A DNA stretch of 64,000 nucleotides, taken from assembly GCF_922984935.1 (NCBI RefSeq), contig NC_060074.1:23907501-23971500 (forward strand), in the 5' to 3' direction. The DNA comes from Meles meles (taxonomy: Eukaryota > Chordata > Mammalia > Carnivora > Mustelidae). A program made the translations under genes and the position numbers. Of the stretch, positions 37,640-49,188 are shown one piece after another (positions within the stretch are counted from its first letter, which is position 1; each line of letters begins with the position of its first letter). The notes beneath the pieces are model-generated. The model saw only the letters and a list, made by a program, of their open reading frames with translations, ran no database searches and was not told the DNA's origin.

Positions 37640-40078
37640 AATAATTCCTAGATTGTTTCCATCACAAATATAAATAAAAGTAGCTAATTGTTATTTTTTT
37701 TTACCATGAATGTAGCTTCACAATGTGAGTGAACCCTGAAAAAAAAATAAAACATATACACACACAAAATTTGAATGAAAATCTAAAATGCAACCTCTTC
37801 AACCCATTATATTCACCATCATTAGATACAAGATTGCTCTGACAAGTAATAGAACATTTGGTCAAAAAATAATAGCTTGGTTAAAATTTCTATGTGCTGA
37901 TAATAGTTGCAAGCTTTCACTATGCTGCCATATTATCAGTCTTAATGAAATTCACTTGTCAGTTCCATTTTGGAACAGTGAATGCTTGCACTGCATGACA
38001 AGGGTAAAATTAAAATCTCTTTTCTTTTCCTAATCAAATCAGCTAACGATGTATAAGAAAAAAAAAAAAAAAACCAGAAATTTCTGTCACTAATTGGTCA
38101 AAAAAGATTAGTTTTCAGATTCCTTTCCTTTTTTTTTTTTTTTGTTTCCACTGGTGATCTCTTTAAATATCACTAGTCAGCTACTTCTTTTAAGCTCACT
38201 GTTGCCAGCAAGTATATTGAGTAAAATGAGCCAAAAATATGTAAGATAAAATACAATGATGGAATGATGGAAGGAATGATGCAGTAGATAGTCAACAATT
38301 TACTTCTACCCCAGCTGCAGGTTTTATTATCATTATCATTCATTGGGCATTGAACACATACTGTTGTGGAATATGCCAGGGAACAGTTAATTATAAAATA
38401 AAGAAGGCAAAGATACCTGTCTACATATCTTAACCTTAATTATGAACTCCTATAAGCTTTAGTGAATTTCAACACTCTTGAAAGTAAGTCTTCTAAGAGA
38501 AGAGGTCATATTTATTTATTTTTTTATTTTCATTTGTAGGCTGAAATATCAAGCCTACTGTATTAGGCACATTAGACTTTGTCTAGTGCTCTTATTTTAA
38601 GCTTTTGCTGAAAAGTGTTAAACATGGCAATCCAATAAAAATTAAGTATGGCCTAGAAGATGAAATGAGAATTCACCTCAAATGACACATGAACCTGATG
38701 AAGTATAGGCAATGAAACCCATCCACCTGGACCTCGAATTTATGCTCATTCTTTAAATTCATGCTACTTAATGTTGTTCTATACTCTCAATGTCCAATTT
38801 TTAACTTATTAATTCATTTAATAATATAGGTATTTAACAAATATTAGAACACTACCACCCAGTGCAAGTACAGAACTGTCCTGGCTACAAGGCAGCAGAA
38901 GGTTTAAAGGAATAGATATAAATATTTTCCTCAAAAACTTTAAAGTCTACTTAAGCAATATAGCATAAGCCCATATACTTCATGATTTAGGGAGAAGACT
39001 GAAATAAAGGCTATTTTTCCATTCCTTGAGAAACATCACAAATAAAGATTAATAAAGAAAATTAATGTAGTCAATGTAGTTCTAGGAAATGATACACAAT
39101 AAACCAACCACAACTAGAAGATACCTAGATCCTACTGCTGGTTAATAATGGACTTCAGTGAGTAACAATAATCATTATGTATCAGTTTCCCAATGAGTAA
39201 ATGGCAAACTAACTCCATATTTACCACAGAATAACCCTATAAAAGTCAAATGGAAAATATTTCCAGGGAAACATTATACAAGTATTGTCCCATAATCATA
39301 AAAACATTTAGAGTTGTGACAGAGAATTATTCAACACTTATTGGGCAATTGATAGATAGCATGTTCTGTCCTTGAAGGGTGTACCTCTTACACCACAAGA
39401 AAATCAATGCAGAAAATCAACATATGCTTATATCTTTCCAAAATGCAAATTTCATATTAAATATATAAAGCTCAAATCAGGAAAATGAAAACTACATTAA
39501 CTTCTTAAAGAGAGATCTGTACAAACTGATAAATAATGTAAATTAGAGAAATTCAAAAACATTTGAAGAACCATCTCTAACACAAAATCTGGAGGCTGAG
39601 AAAAAGTAAATTTCAATTTCACTTATTAATCCCTGGGGTTCAGAAATATGTACCATTTGACCTAATTTCTGCAATCATATTTCCCTAGTCCCTTGAATGT
39701 ATGTATTTTTATATCCTCTCAAACTTAAAAATGTAAAAATATTTTCCATTATTTTGTTGCAAATGTCCAGAGCACTGATCTAAATACCAGACCAATTAAC
39801 AGCAAAGCAAAATAGCAAAAAGTAAGAAAAAAAGAACTTTGATGAGACAGGACCATCTCAAACTAAAAATATGAACACAGTAATAGTATTTGTTTGTCAT
39901 ACTTTCCCTTTCCTGGTAACCCAATATAAAGGTAAATCCAAAGGAATAAAATTATTGTGGTATAAATATTATATGCAAATATTTATGTCAAAGATTAAAA
40001 TCCAGACTGAACATTAGTTAGAATTCACAAAAGCAAAACAAAACTCTTAAATCCAGTAGACCAATTATGCTTTCATGC

Positions 40079-40112
<34 letters not shown>

Positions 40113-40410
40113 CGTGCACAAACATATACAAGATTGGCACAGCATTAATGAATGCAGAAAAGCTATGGTTTAAATTTCACTTGGAATTCAGATTTTTGTG
40201 CTGTACTTCAATATTTACTAAGTTTTGCTGTAGTAATAGGATACTAAATTTTTGAGGTTGTTACAATTACCAAAAAACCCCAAAGCCATCCCCTTATATA
40301 GTCTGCAAAAATCCCACTATTAATATGGTGATACAGAAAATTATTACTATAATTATTAATCATTACAAGTATTACAAATTATTATCCTAAGTATAAGCCT
40401 AATTTACTTG
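37640..40410. other. Intronic stretch, AT-rich, nothing clearly recognised
   Basis: Contains A and T runs at about 38058-38073 and 38131-38143, and weak L2-like scraps near 38330-38420 and 38800-38960. Only short chance frames. Confidence 0.55.
40080..40119. repeat. (TG)n / (TGCG)n microsatellite
   Basis: Fourteen TG units followed by TGCG variants. Confidence 0.97.
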
Positions 40411-40446
40411 TTTTTTGTTTTTTTGGGTTTTGTTTTGTTTTGTTTT

Positions 40447-40620
40447 ATTTTAAGAAGAGAGATTGGTGGGGAGGGTTAGATGGGGAAAGAGACTTTTAGA
40501 GGCAGGCTTCCTGCCCAACATGGAGCCAAATAGAGAGGGCTGATCTCAGGATCCTGAGATCATGACCCGAGCCAAAATCAAGAATCAGACACTTACCAAC
40601 TAAGCCACCCAGGCCTACCC
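40447..40620 (-). mobile_element. SINEC, minus orientation, strongly diverged
   Basis: GAGGCAGGCTTCCTGCC, GATCTCAGGATCCTGAGATC and CTAAGCCACCCAGGC remain recognisable. The left side is rich in TTTTG repeats (40411-40447). Old copy. Confidence 0.75.
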
Positions 40621-41026
40621 CCCCAACTTTTTTTGAACTCCAAGTACAAACTTTATTTTTATTATAAAGATAAAGTGAAACAGCTGTTGTTTTCTTCAAA
40701 ATAACTTGTAGTGATCTGAATTATAAGTGTGGTTTTCTAGGAAACAATTCAAAAAGGCATACAAATTAACTGTTTCTCAGCCATCTACCATGTTGATACC
40801 CTATTATTAATATGACTTAGTCTCACCTCTAAAGTGGAATGCTTAAGTCCATCCTGACTTAATTTTGTTCAGTTACAGTCTTACTGTGTCTGCTGGCTTC
40901 ATACAGCCTTCTCAATATTTCAACATATGTTTCATTCCCATTCGTTAGCATTAAATATAAAATAGTAAATCCCACTGGGAAAAGTTTCCTAAAAGTCATG
41001 CCATGTATTACTGAAACAATCTATTG

Positions 41027-41074
41027 AAACATGCTGTTTATATTCATGAATATAAACATGCTGTTTATATTCAT
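41027..41074. repeat. Two copies of a 27-bp unit forming nested perfect palindromes
   Basis: AAACATGCTGTTTATATTC begins at 41027 and again at 41054. Positions 41035-41058 are a perfect 24-bp palindrome (TGTTTATATTCA joined to its complement). Positions 41046-41074 form a 13-bp perfect stem with a TGC loop. The unit carries TGTTTA, the forkhead core, in both orientations. Origin unknown. Confidence 0.95.
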
Positions 41075-41383
41075 TAGCAAAATGGTCATTTAAACATTTA
41101 AGCAAATCAGTAGAAATATTTACAGTTAATCATGAAATAGGTAAAAAGGCCAACTGTGTTTGGGTTGTAGTCAGTAGAATATACATTTAAATTTTGTCAT
41201 ATGTAAATTCAAATGTAGATGTTATTACAATATCATTAGTATAAATTTATTTTTTAAGTGACATACAATTCGCTGCGGATTTTGTCTAAATACATATTTA
41301 TCAACACTCATTTGAGAATTCCAGTATAACTATTGCTTGTCAGAGGTAGTATAAAAATCTTCTTTAAAAATACAACTAGTTAG

Positions 41384-41578
41384 GGGGCGCCTGGGTGGCT
41401 CAGTGGGTTAAGCCGCTGCCTTCGGCTCAGGTCATGATCTCAGGGTCCTGGGATCGAGCCCCGCTCGGGTTCTCTGCTCCACAGGGAGCCTGCTTCCTCC
41501 TCTCTCTCTGCCTGCTTCTCTGCCTACTTGTGATCTCTGCCTGTCAAATAAATAAATAAAATCTTAAAAAAAAAAAAA
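41384..41578 (+). mobile_element. SINEC, first of three consecutive copies
   Basis: Near-consensus GGGGCGCCTGGGTGGCTCAG head and poly-A tail, flanked by TACAACTAGTTAG (41371-41383) and TACAACCAGTTAG (41579-41591). Probably the youngest of the trio. Confidence 0.95.
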
Positions 41579-41591
41579 TACAACCAGTTAG

Positions 41592-41742
41592 GGGGTACCT
41601 GGGTGGCTCAGTTAAGCTTCCAACTCTTGATTTTGGTTTGGGTTGTAGGATTGAGCCCCACAATTCTCTCTCATTCCCTCTGCCCCACCACCCAGCCCCA
41701 CACTTTCTTTCTCTCAAAAACAAACAACTTTTGTAAAGATTT
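41592..41742 (+). mobile_element. SINEC, second of three, degraded
   Basis: GGGTACCTGGGTGGCTCAG head with a shortened B-box region, a C-rich middle, and a CTCTCAAAAACAAACAAC tail instead of the normal A-rich end. Confidence 0.85.
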
Positions 41743-41940
41743 GGGGCGACTGGGTGGCTCAGTGGGTTAAAGCCTCTGCCTTTCGCTCAGGTCGTGATCC
41801 CAGGGTTCTGGGATCCAGCCCCGCATCGGGCTCTCTGCTTGGCAGGGAGCCTGTTTCCTCCTCTCTCTCTCTCTGTCTGCCTCTCTCCTACTTGTGATCT
41901 CTATCTGTCAGATAAATAAATAAAATCTTTAAAAAAAAAA
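41743..41940 (+). mobile_element. SINEC, third of three
   Basis: GGGGCGACTGGGTGGCTCAG head to AAATAAAATCTTTAAAA tail, followed by an (ACAA)n-like extension. ACAACTAGTT recurs at 41971-41980, matching the target sequence that flanks the first copy. Confidence 0.94.
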
Positions 41941-41982
41941 GAAAACAAACAAACAAATAAAAAATAAATAACAACTAGTTAT

Positions 41983-44490
41983 CCTCAAGGGAAACATTCA
42001 TTAATTTTTCATTAACTGATATTATATGTTGACATAATGACCATTAACTAATTTATATTAAACACACTAAGTATATGTATTACTCATCCTTGTTTGAAAA
42101 AAATGCACATAAAACATTTTCATGTGACTTCTATCTTTGTATAATTCAGGTACTGATATGTAACCTATAGTATATGAAAAGAAGACTTATGATCTTTCTT
42201 CACCTGGGAAGAAAATTATCAAAGGACCCATGGGCATAAAACAATCACAAGCAAGCACCAAGAATACGCCACCACCCAGACACTGGACGTGATCAAATTT
42301 AGATGAATGGCACACAGCAAAGAGCATCATAGTAACTCATATACAGATATTAAAACACATGGGCATACTAATAACTATGGTTTTTAAACAGATAAGTTTG
42401 TAAGAAATAACAGGTTTTTTTCCCAACCCTTTTCTACACATCAAATCACTTAAACTAAAATTAGACTTTTGTAAAAGGCAGGAAAAAAATAAATTAAGCC
42501 TCAAATAACCCCATTACAAACTTAAAATTTTTGCAAGGATAAAGTTGTCACATGAATTACCACAGTTTTTCACTTACATAGGAAAACATAGGTATAGCTG
42601 TTCCATTTGTTCCAAAACACTAAAACAGGAAAGGGTTCCTGATATATAATGTCATTTCAAAAAAATAAATTAATAACCATAATAAAATTCCTAAATACAA
42701 GATATAAACAAGATATGAATAAGAGGAGTATTTGTATAAGTATTGGGCACTAACCAGTTATGCTACTGGACTCCAAGACAGAATTATTTGGAGACAAATA
42801 ATGTATATCAGGCATATAATATTTATATGAAAATTACATAAGATGGCTTGTAATGTAGTTATATTGACATACCATTTGTATTTAGTCCTGTATTTAATGT
42901 AAATGAGATATTGTATGTGAAGTTTTTTTTAACTCCAAAAGCCAAATGCATGTATTAATGATGGTTATGATATATTGGAATTAAATATTTGATATATCAA
43001 TTGGATACTTCCTTATATTTAACACTACAGAATGTTTATTCATTTTCAGTTATTCAGGAAAATTTCTATATGTTACTTTAAATTAGAAGAAGCTTGAAAG
43101 ATATCTCACTTCTATATCTAAACTGTACAATTCACTAAAAAAAAAGTATATGAACTTAGAAAATCAGGAGGCATATAACTAACGTACGTATCATTTCAAG
43201 AAAAATTCTGGTTATCATAGAATAAAAGATTGTTACACATTGGCACAAATTTACCAAAAGGAGTGTGAAAAATCTTTATGCAGGCTGCTTAAAAATGACA
43301 GAAATTTCCATCTTACATATGTGAGAATCGCCAAATCTGGTATAAATAAGGCTTATTTTAATGACTTCCCAGTGACTTAATTTTCCATTGCAAGAATTCC
43401 AACATCAAATGAATATCAGAATGGAGGACAAATATGTATACTAATTGTCATTTGTTTACATTAGTGCCTCTTAAAACGTACTTCCAAAAAGCACAAATGT
43501 TCCGTATGCTAAGTTGAAGTATTCTATAGCTAAAGTAAAATAATACTGTTTTTTTCCCTCACCACAGAAAATCAATTACTAAAACTTTCCAAAGTTAAAA
43601 TCTTTTAAAAATTTTTTATTAAACTGCCATTAATTATGTCTTATCTATAATGAATGCTCGCAAACAACAAAATGAATGAAAATAAATGAATATGTTCTGT
43701 GTGGGACAACATCTTTCACAGTGAATACTAACTTGTGAAATATCAGTTTGATATAAAAGAACAAGCCCATCATAGTTGAGGTTAACTCTATTAAAAAAAT
43801 ATATACGGCATTTATTATTTTTGTTTTCTTTAGTTTTTCTTATTTTGAAGGGTGAGGTGAAGGAGTATTTATCAGCAACAGGTTCCTTACTTATACCACC
43901 ATCAGAAATTTCTTGCATATTACTAAGAGAGGAAGCTCATACTGTCCCACCACAATTGGGCAGAATATGTTTGTCAGTCCAAGTAAAACTGTGTAAAATA
44001 ACAAACAAAAATAAAACAAAAACCAAAAAACTATATTTTTTAATACAATGGACAAAATTTCTCATCTCCTTATTTTTTTCAGCTACTTCCATTTTCTCCA
44101 AAGTACTCACTTAATTGGTGCCCACGTTCTTCTGTCCTCCATTTTAACATCCAATTTGTCCTTTCCACAGCATATCCTAAATGAGCAACATTCTGTATAT
44201 GCTTTCCTATCACCTCCCCCAATCAAAATTCACCTATCATTTCACCCATCCCTTGGAACTATGACAAAAGCTTTTAAGAAACCAATTACCTAATCTGATA
44301 AACTGATGAGCGATTTCTAGCAAAAAAACAGATTAGCATTTAAAAACCCTATGTACCCCAATTCTACTTCTGATAACTTAGAACTAGAAAGGTCAAAGGA
44401 ACAAAAGGAATGAAAATACTTTTAAGAGGAAAAGTAAGAAGCACGAAGGCTGAACTCCTATATATTCTGGCCAAATATATATACACATAT
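41983..44490. other. Intronic stretch, AT-rich, nothing recognised
   Basis: About 2.5 kb without an identifiable repeat or exon. The 112-codon frame at 43776-44114 has no domain and lies in AT-rich sequence. Confidence 0.6.
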
Positions 44491-44494
44491 ATAA

Positions 44495-44500
44495 GTGTGT

Positions 44501-44532
<32 letters not shown>

Positions 44533-44550
44533 ACACACACACATACACAC
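44495..44550. repeat. Convergent (GT)n-(AC)n repeat
   Basis: A GT run meets an AC run at about 44532, so the two halves are complementary and can pair as a hairpin or cruciform. Confidence 0.95.
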
Positions 44551-44958
44551 AGAGTTCTGATGTGATAAGCCGGAAAGAAAGAGTCTTTTGCTCATCCAGT
44601 AATTCATAAACATTAACTTTTAAAGAAGTTGGAAACCTGCTTTAAAATAATCTCTGAGGGAAAGTAACTTGGGTATAACTAAGAAAACACTAACTATGAA
44701 CTGATAACTACTAAAGCTGGATGATGGATTCATGAAGATTCATTAAAAATCTGCTTCTCTATATATTCACATTTTCCATACTAAAAATAAAGAGAAAAAA
44801 GGAAGAGAAGAATCAATCAGTCAATCAATTCAATGGCAACAGTAATGAAAATGCATCAAGCATATTTAAGAAATTTGAAACGGCTGAAACAGAAAATAAG
44901 TGCTCAAAGAGAAAAAACCACTTAACAATACATGACAATAAGAAATAAGGGTAATTGC

Positions 44959-44981
44959 ATATGTGCTGCCGAAGCGAGCAC
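44959..44981 (-). pseudogene. RNU6 fragment: U6 snRNA 5' fragment (nt 1-23), antisense, flanked by 19-bp direct repeats
   Basis: The reverse complement starts GTGCTCGCTTCGGCAGCACA and matches the first 23 nt of U6 spliceosomal RNA exactly; the next base departs from U6. It lies between two copies of AGAAATAAGGGTAATTGCA (44941-44959 and 44982-45000), sharing one base with the first. There is no A tail and no U6 3' part. The pattern fits a tailless, 3'-truncated retropseudogene, or a template switch at the 5' junction of the adjoining L1. Not a functional U6: the Sm-flanking 3' stem and the promoter are missing. Confidence 0.85.
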
Positions 44982-44994
44982 AGAAATAAGGGTA

Positions 44995-45547
44995 ATTGCA
45001 AATGACATCTCAGATAAAGGCTAGTATTCAGTATCTATAGAGAACTTATCAAACTCAACACCCAAAGAACAAATAATCTAATCAAGAAATGGACAGAAGA
45101 CATGAACAGACATTTCTGCAAAGAAGACATCCAAATGGCCAAGAGACACCTAAAAAAGGGCTCAACATTGCTTGGCATCAGGGAAATTCAAATCAAAACT
45201 GGAGTAGGATACCACCTCACACCAGTCAGAATGGCTAAAATTAACCAGTCAGGAAACGACAGATGTTGGAGAGGATGCAGAGAAAGAGGAACCCTCCTAC
45301 ACTGCTGGTGGGAATGCAAGCTGGTGCAGCCACTCTGGAGAACAGTATGGAGGTTCCTCAAAAAGTTGAAAATAGAGCTACCCTATGACCCAGCAATTCC
45401 ACTACTGGATATTTGCTGCAAAGATACAAATGTAATGATCCAAAGGGGCACCGGTACCCCAATGTTTATAGCAGCAATGTCCACAATAGCCAGACTATGG
45501 AAAGAGCCTAGATGTCCATCAACAGATTAATGGATAAAGAAGACGTG

Positions 45548-45587
<40 letters not shown>

Positions 45588-46002
45588 ATACTATGCAGCC
45601 ATCAACACCCTCCCCCCCGCAAAATCTTGCCATTTGCAACAACGTGGATGGAACTAGAGGGTTATGCTAAGCAAAATACGTAAATCAGAGAAAGACAATT
45701 ATCATATGATCTCATTGGTATGAGGAAATAGAGCAACAAGACAGAGGACCATAGGGGAAGGGAGGGAAAAATGAAACAAGACGAAACCAGAGAGGGAGAC
45801 AAACCATAAGAGACTCTCAATCTCAGGAAACAAACTGAGGGTTGCTGGAAGGGAAGGGGTTTGGGAGGTGATGGGCATTGGGGAGGGTGTGTGCTATGGT
45901 GAGTGCTGTGAATTGTGTAAGACTGATGAATCGCAGACCTATAGCCCTGAAACAAATAATACATTATATGTTAATTAAAATAAACAAATAAACAAACCAA
46001 AA
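44995..46002 (+). mobile_element. 5'-truncated L1 3' end
   Basis: L1 ORF2 C-terminus in plus orientation. The frame at 45102-45530 includes the Cys-rich motif CWRGCRERGTLLHCWWEC and LPYDPAIPLL. A (CA)n tract, 3' UTR and A-rich tail follow. AAGAAATAAGG at 44940-44950 and 46002-46012 is the likely target-site duplication. The 5' junction carries a U6 fragment and an extra 19-bp repeat (see the U6 entry). No complete ORF2. Confidence 0.92.
45550..45585. repeat. (AC)18 microsatellite inside an L1
   Basis: AC repeat at the same internal L1 position as the one at 33771-33813, just before GAATACTATGCAGCC. Confidence 0.98.
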
Positions 46003-46012
46003 AGAAATAAGG

Positions 46013-46844
46013 TTAAAAGCCAAATGATTAAGACTGTGTAAAATAATTGAAAACTGAATATTTGGAAAATACTTCAAAGAATTTTTTAAATCTAGTAAAA
46101 TTGCAGAGATCTGATTAAAGATTTTTAAAGGAACAGTATTAGTTTTCAAAACAATGACATATTTAAGACGAAGAACAAGTTAGCCCTAGCAAGAAATATT
46201 TCGATGGCAATGAAACAAAGTATATGATACCAAACACATCATTGACTCAATATCCTAACCAACTCTAATAGATTTGATAATTGTAACACACATGGTGGGG
46301 GGAAAGGCCACTTACCAAGTTCTCTCCAGAACCTATTTAACAGGAGATGGAATGTTTGGCAAAGTCCTGATCTATTCTTAAATTAGTCCAAATCATTAAA
46401 CATCTCTTTTATAAAGTTTTTTTTAGGTGTTAATCTGGAATTTTTTAGCATAAATCTATTAAAACTGATAAAAGCCAATTCTAATTTGTCCAATTTCTGC
46501 TAAGTTACATAGAATCATAAGCCTAGAAGCTAGAAAGATGAATATAGTAGAACCATTGCCCCTAAAACTCAAGTGGAGACATAACAAGCTATGGGAGAGC
46601 ACAGGAGGTAGTTCAGGAAGACTCAGATCCTACAGAGCTGGCCAGTGGTTATCCTCACCATCAACCAACTGAAACGTGGCCCAACGGTACAGAATGCAAT
46701 CAAGATATTAGCTGGAACCAAAGGAAAAATGACCAGATATATGAGTATGACATTATTACATTCAACTTAACTCCAATACCCACAATATCCTCAAGGCAGA
46801 TGAAAGACAGGTGACTGGCAATGATACAAAATGAAGCAGCAGAA
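46013..46844. other. Intronic stretch, unassigned
   Basis: Higher GC at 46540-46720 (ACGTGGCCCAACGGTACAG), but no repeat family or exon signature recognised. Confidence 0.5.
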
Positions 46845-47190
46845 AGCATTCATTCCTTTAAATATTTATTGAACTACAAAGAGCTCAGTCTAGTAGAGAT
46901 AGAAAGTCAACAATTAATGAGAATATTGTGGGATGAGTACACTTTTAGATATGTGTACTTAGGGGGATGTCAAAAGTAGTTTGAATGGGTTAAGGAAGGC
47001 TTCTCAAAACCTTCGTGACTAAACTCCGTCTTGAAACATGGGTTTGTCAGGCAAACCGGGTGGAAGGACATCCAGGCAGAGGGAATAACATGTACGAATG
47101 CAGTGGAATATGCAATCATGGAGTATACATGCTTAGTGGCCAGAAACTAGTCACAAAGAAAGTAGGACTTAAGGGCAAGAAATTCGAAAC
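46845..47190 (-). mobile_element. L2 relic, minus orientation
   Basis: CATTCATTCCTTTAAATATT and TTATTGAACTACAAAGAGC at the 3' end, then GACATCCAGGCAGAGGGAAT and GTACGAATGCAGTGG, give L2 order in reverse. Confidence 0.6.
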
Positions 47191-47569
47191 CCTGGAAGCA
47201 AACGACAAACTAATGTAACTCTGTACTCAACTAGTGAGACACCACACAGCTCCTAATTTTCTCCTTCTTTAGGGCCTAGAATCTGAGTTCATTAAAGATA
47301 ACTGCTAAGGTCAGTGGTCAGGCTGCAAAGTCAGGCAGATCATTAAATATATTTTAATAAGAACTAAACTAGAACTAAAATATAGACCCAATAAAGGTCT
47401 GTAAGGAACTAGTGAAACACAAGATCAAGTTAAAGGTAGTGAGGTTGACTACAAGTTACCAATAATTTGACAGAAATCTAAGATTTCTGGTAACACGTCA
47501 AATGGGAATTCACTTCTCTAGTTCTGTTCTACTCTGTAATGTTGTCTACTATACATTAAAACAATTTAT

Positions 47570-47750
47570 TGGGTCGCCTGGGTGGCTCAGTCGGTTAAGC
47601 CGCTGCCTTCGGCTCAGGGTCCTGGGATCGAGTCCCGCATGGGCTCCTTGCTTGGCGGGGAGCCTGCTTCTCTCTCTGTCTCTGCCTGCCACTCTGCCTA
47701 CTTGTGCTCTCTCTCTCTTTGACAAATAAATAAATAAAATCTTAAAAAAA
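47570..47750 (+). mobile_element. SINEC with short exact target-site duplication
   Basis: GGGTCGCCTGGGTGGCTCAG head; the middle lacks the GTCATGATCTC segment (internal deletion). AATTTAT occurs at 47563-47569 and 47751-47757. Confidence 0.93.
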
Positions 47751-47889
47751 AATTTATCATGAACTCCAGCAGCAACAAATATATAAGGAAGACTTGTTAT
47801 ATAAAAATTATTGTGCTAATTTTAGTATATAAGGAAACAACAGGAATGATGTTTAAACTCAAGAAGTTTACAGCCATAGTAAGTAGAAT

Positions 47890-47988
47890 ACACAACTCTT
47901 GATGTTGGGTTTTTAAGTTTGACCCCTACAGTGGGTATAGAGATTGCTTAAAAATAAAATCTCAAAAAATGTTTTTAAAAAAGAATCT
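47890..47988 (+). mobile_element. Possible old SINE 3' fragment
   Basis: AACTCTTGATGTTGGGTTTT followed by GGGTATAGAGATTGCTTAAA and AAATAAAATCTC resembles the 3' half of a diverged carnivore SINE. No head present. Confidence 0.5.
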
Positions 47989-48395
47989 TAGAGCCAAATT
48001 AAGGGAGTAAAACAGTCACCTAAATATATGAACATATATACAAAGTAGGACATGTGTCAGATAAGGGCTTTCCTTTATTTACCAATGTACTTTTTTATTA
48101 GCTTATCCTGTGATGTTACATTCATGTGGTAAGTGATGAGATTGATAATAAAAAATACTGATAAAAGGAAAAAAGGGCCATTATGGAATCAGTGTTAATA
48201 GTGGCAGTGAGCAAATTCTTTGAACAAGTCAATTCTAAAACTCAAGTTTTATAGGGTTTGGATCTTATATATGCAGTCAGTATCCCACATCATTCAAATT
48301 ACTCAAAGTCCTTAGTATATAAGATGTGAAAGAGTGTTTAGACTGCCTGAACTGAATTATTATGAAGCAAGAGTTAAATAACATTCTTTTTCAGG

Positions 48396-48590
48396 GGTGC
48401 CTGAGTTGGTTCAGTCAGTTGAGCATCTGCCTTTGGCTTAGGGCATGATCCCAGTGTCCTGGGATTGAGTCCCATATCAGGCTCTCTGCTGGGAGGGGAG
48501 CCTGCTTCTCCCTGTCCCTCTGTCTGCTGTTCCCTCTGCTTGTGCTCTTTCTCTGTGTCAAATAAATTAATAAAGTCTTAAAAAAAAAAA
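48396..48590 (+). mobile_element. SINEC, older
   Basis: GGGGTGCCTGAGTTGGTTCAG head, GGGCATGATCCCAGTGTCC, AAATAAATTAATAAAGTCTT tail. Immediately followed by another SINE. Confidence 0.92.
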
Positions 48591-48600
48591 TCCCTCTTCA

Positions 48601-48787
48601 GGGGCACCTGGCTGGCTCAGTGCGTTAAGCTTCTGCCTTCAGCTCAGGTCATGATCTCAGGGTCCTGGGACTGAGTCCCGCATCAGGCTCTCTGCGGGGA
48701 GCCTGCTTTCTCCTCTCTCTCTCTCTGCCTGCCTCTCTGCCTACTTGTGATCTCTCTCTGTCAAATAAATAAAATCTTAAAAAAAAA
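48601..48787 (+). mobile_element. SINEC with exact 10-bp target-site duplication
   Basis: GGGGCACCTGGCTGGCTCAG head to a poly-A tail. TCCCTCTTCA sits before (48591-48600) and after (48788-48797). It inserted right at the tail of the preceding SINE. Confidence 0.95.
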
Positions 48788-49188
48788 TCCCTCTTCAAAG
48801 TTTGGTGAGTATGTGAATAAGAAACACCTGCTATCAACTCTACACAAATACCAAAAGGCTTGTAAATTTTATTGACAATTATTTTGGAGGGGTTTTCCAG
48901 AAAATGAAGTTATTATATCCACAGGGACATTTTTCACTAGCTTTGACTATTCAAGTTTTCCTTTTTCATGCTGAAATACATTTGAAAAACAATTTCAAAG
49001 AAGAGATTTTTGCTTTGCTTTACAGGATTATTAGCAATTCATTTAAGTCCCCAAAAAGCATTTTATATTTACTTTCTTTAATATGTCTGCTTATAGGATG
49101 GTAATTTTATACCTTTAATACAAGATAATAAACTTCCTAACCTTCAGTTAAAATGAACCATATGGGTGAAAACTATCAAAAACCACAG

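Noticed and set aside
41384..41578. tRNA-like heads (A and B box wording) of SINE copies as tRNA genes
   Set aside because: They are tRNA-Lys-derived SINE heads followed by SINE bodies and A tails; no cloverleaf with a proper 3' end.
43776..44114. 112-codon open frame
   Set aside because: AT-rich chance frame with Lys/Phe/Leu bias, no domain, no splice sites, no conservation signal visible.
45102..45530. 142-codon open frame with a Cys-rich motif
   Set aside because: It is the C-terminal end of L1 ORF2, truncated at the 5' end, not a host gene.
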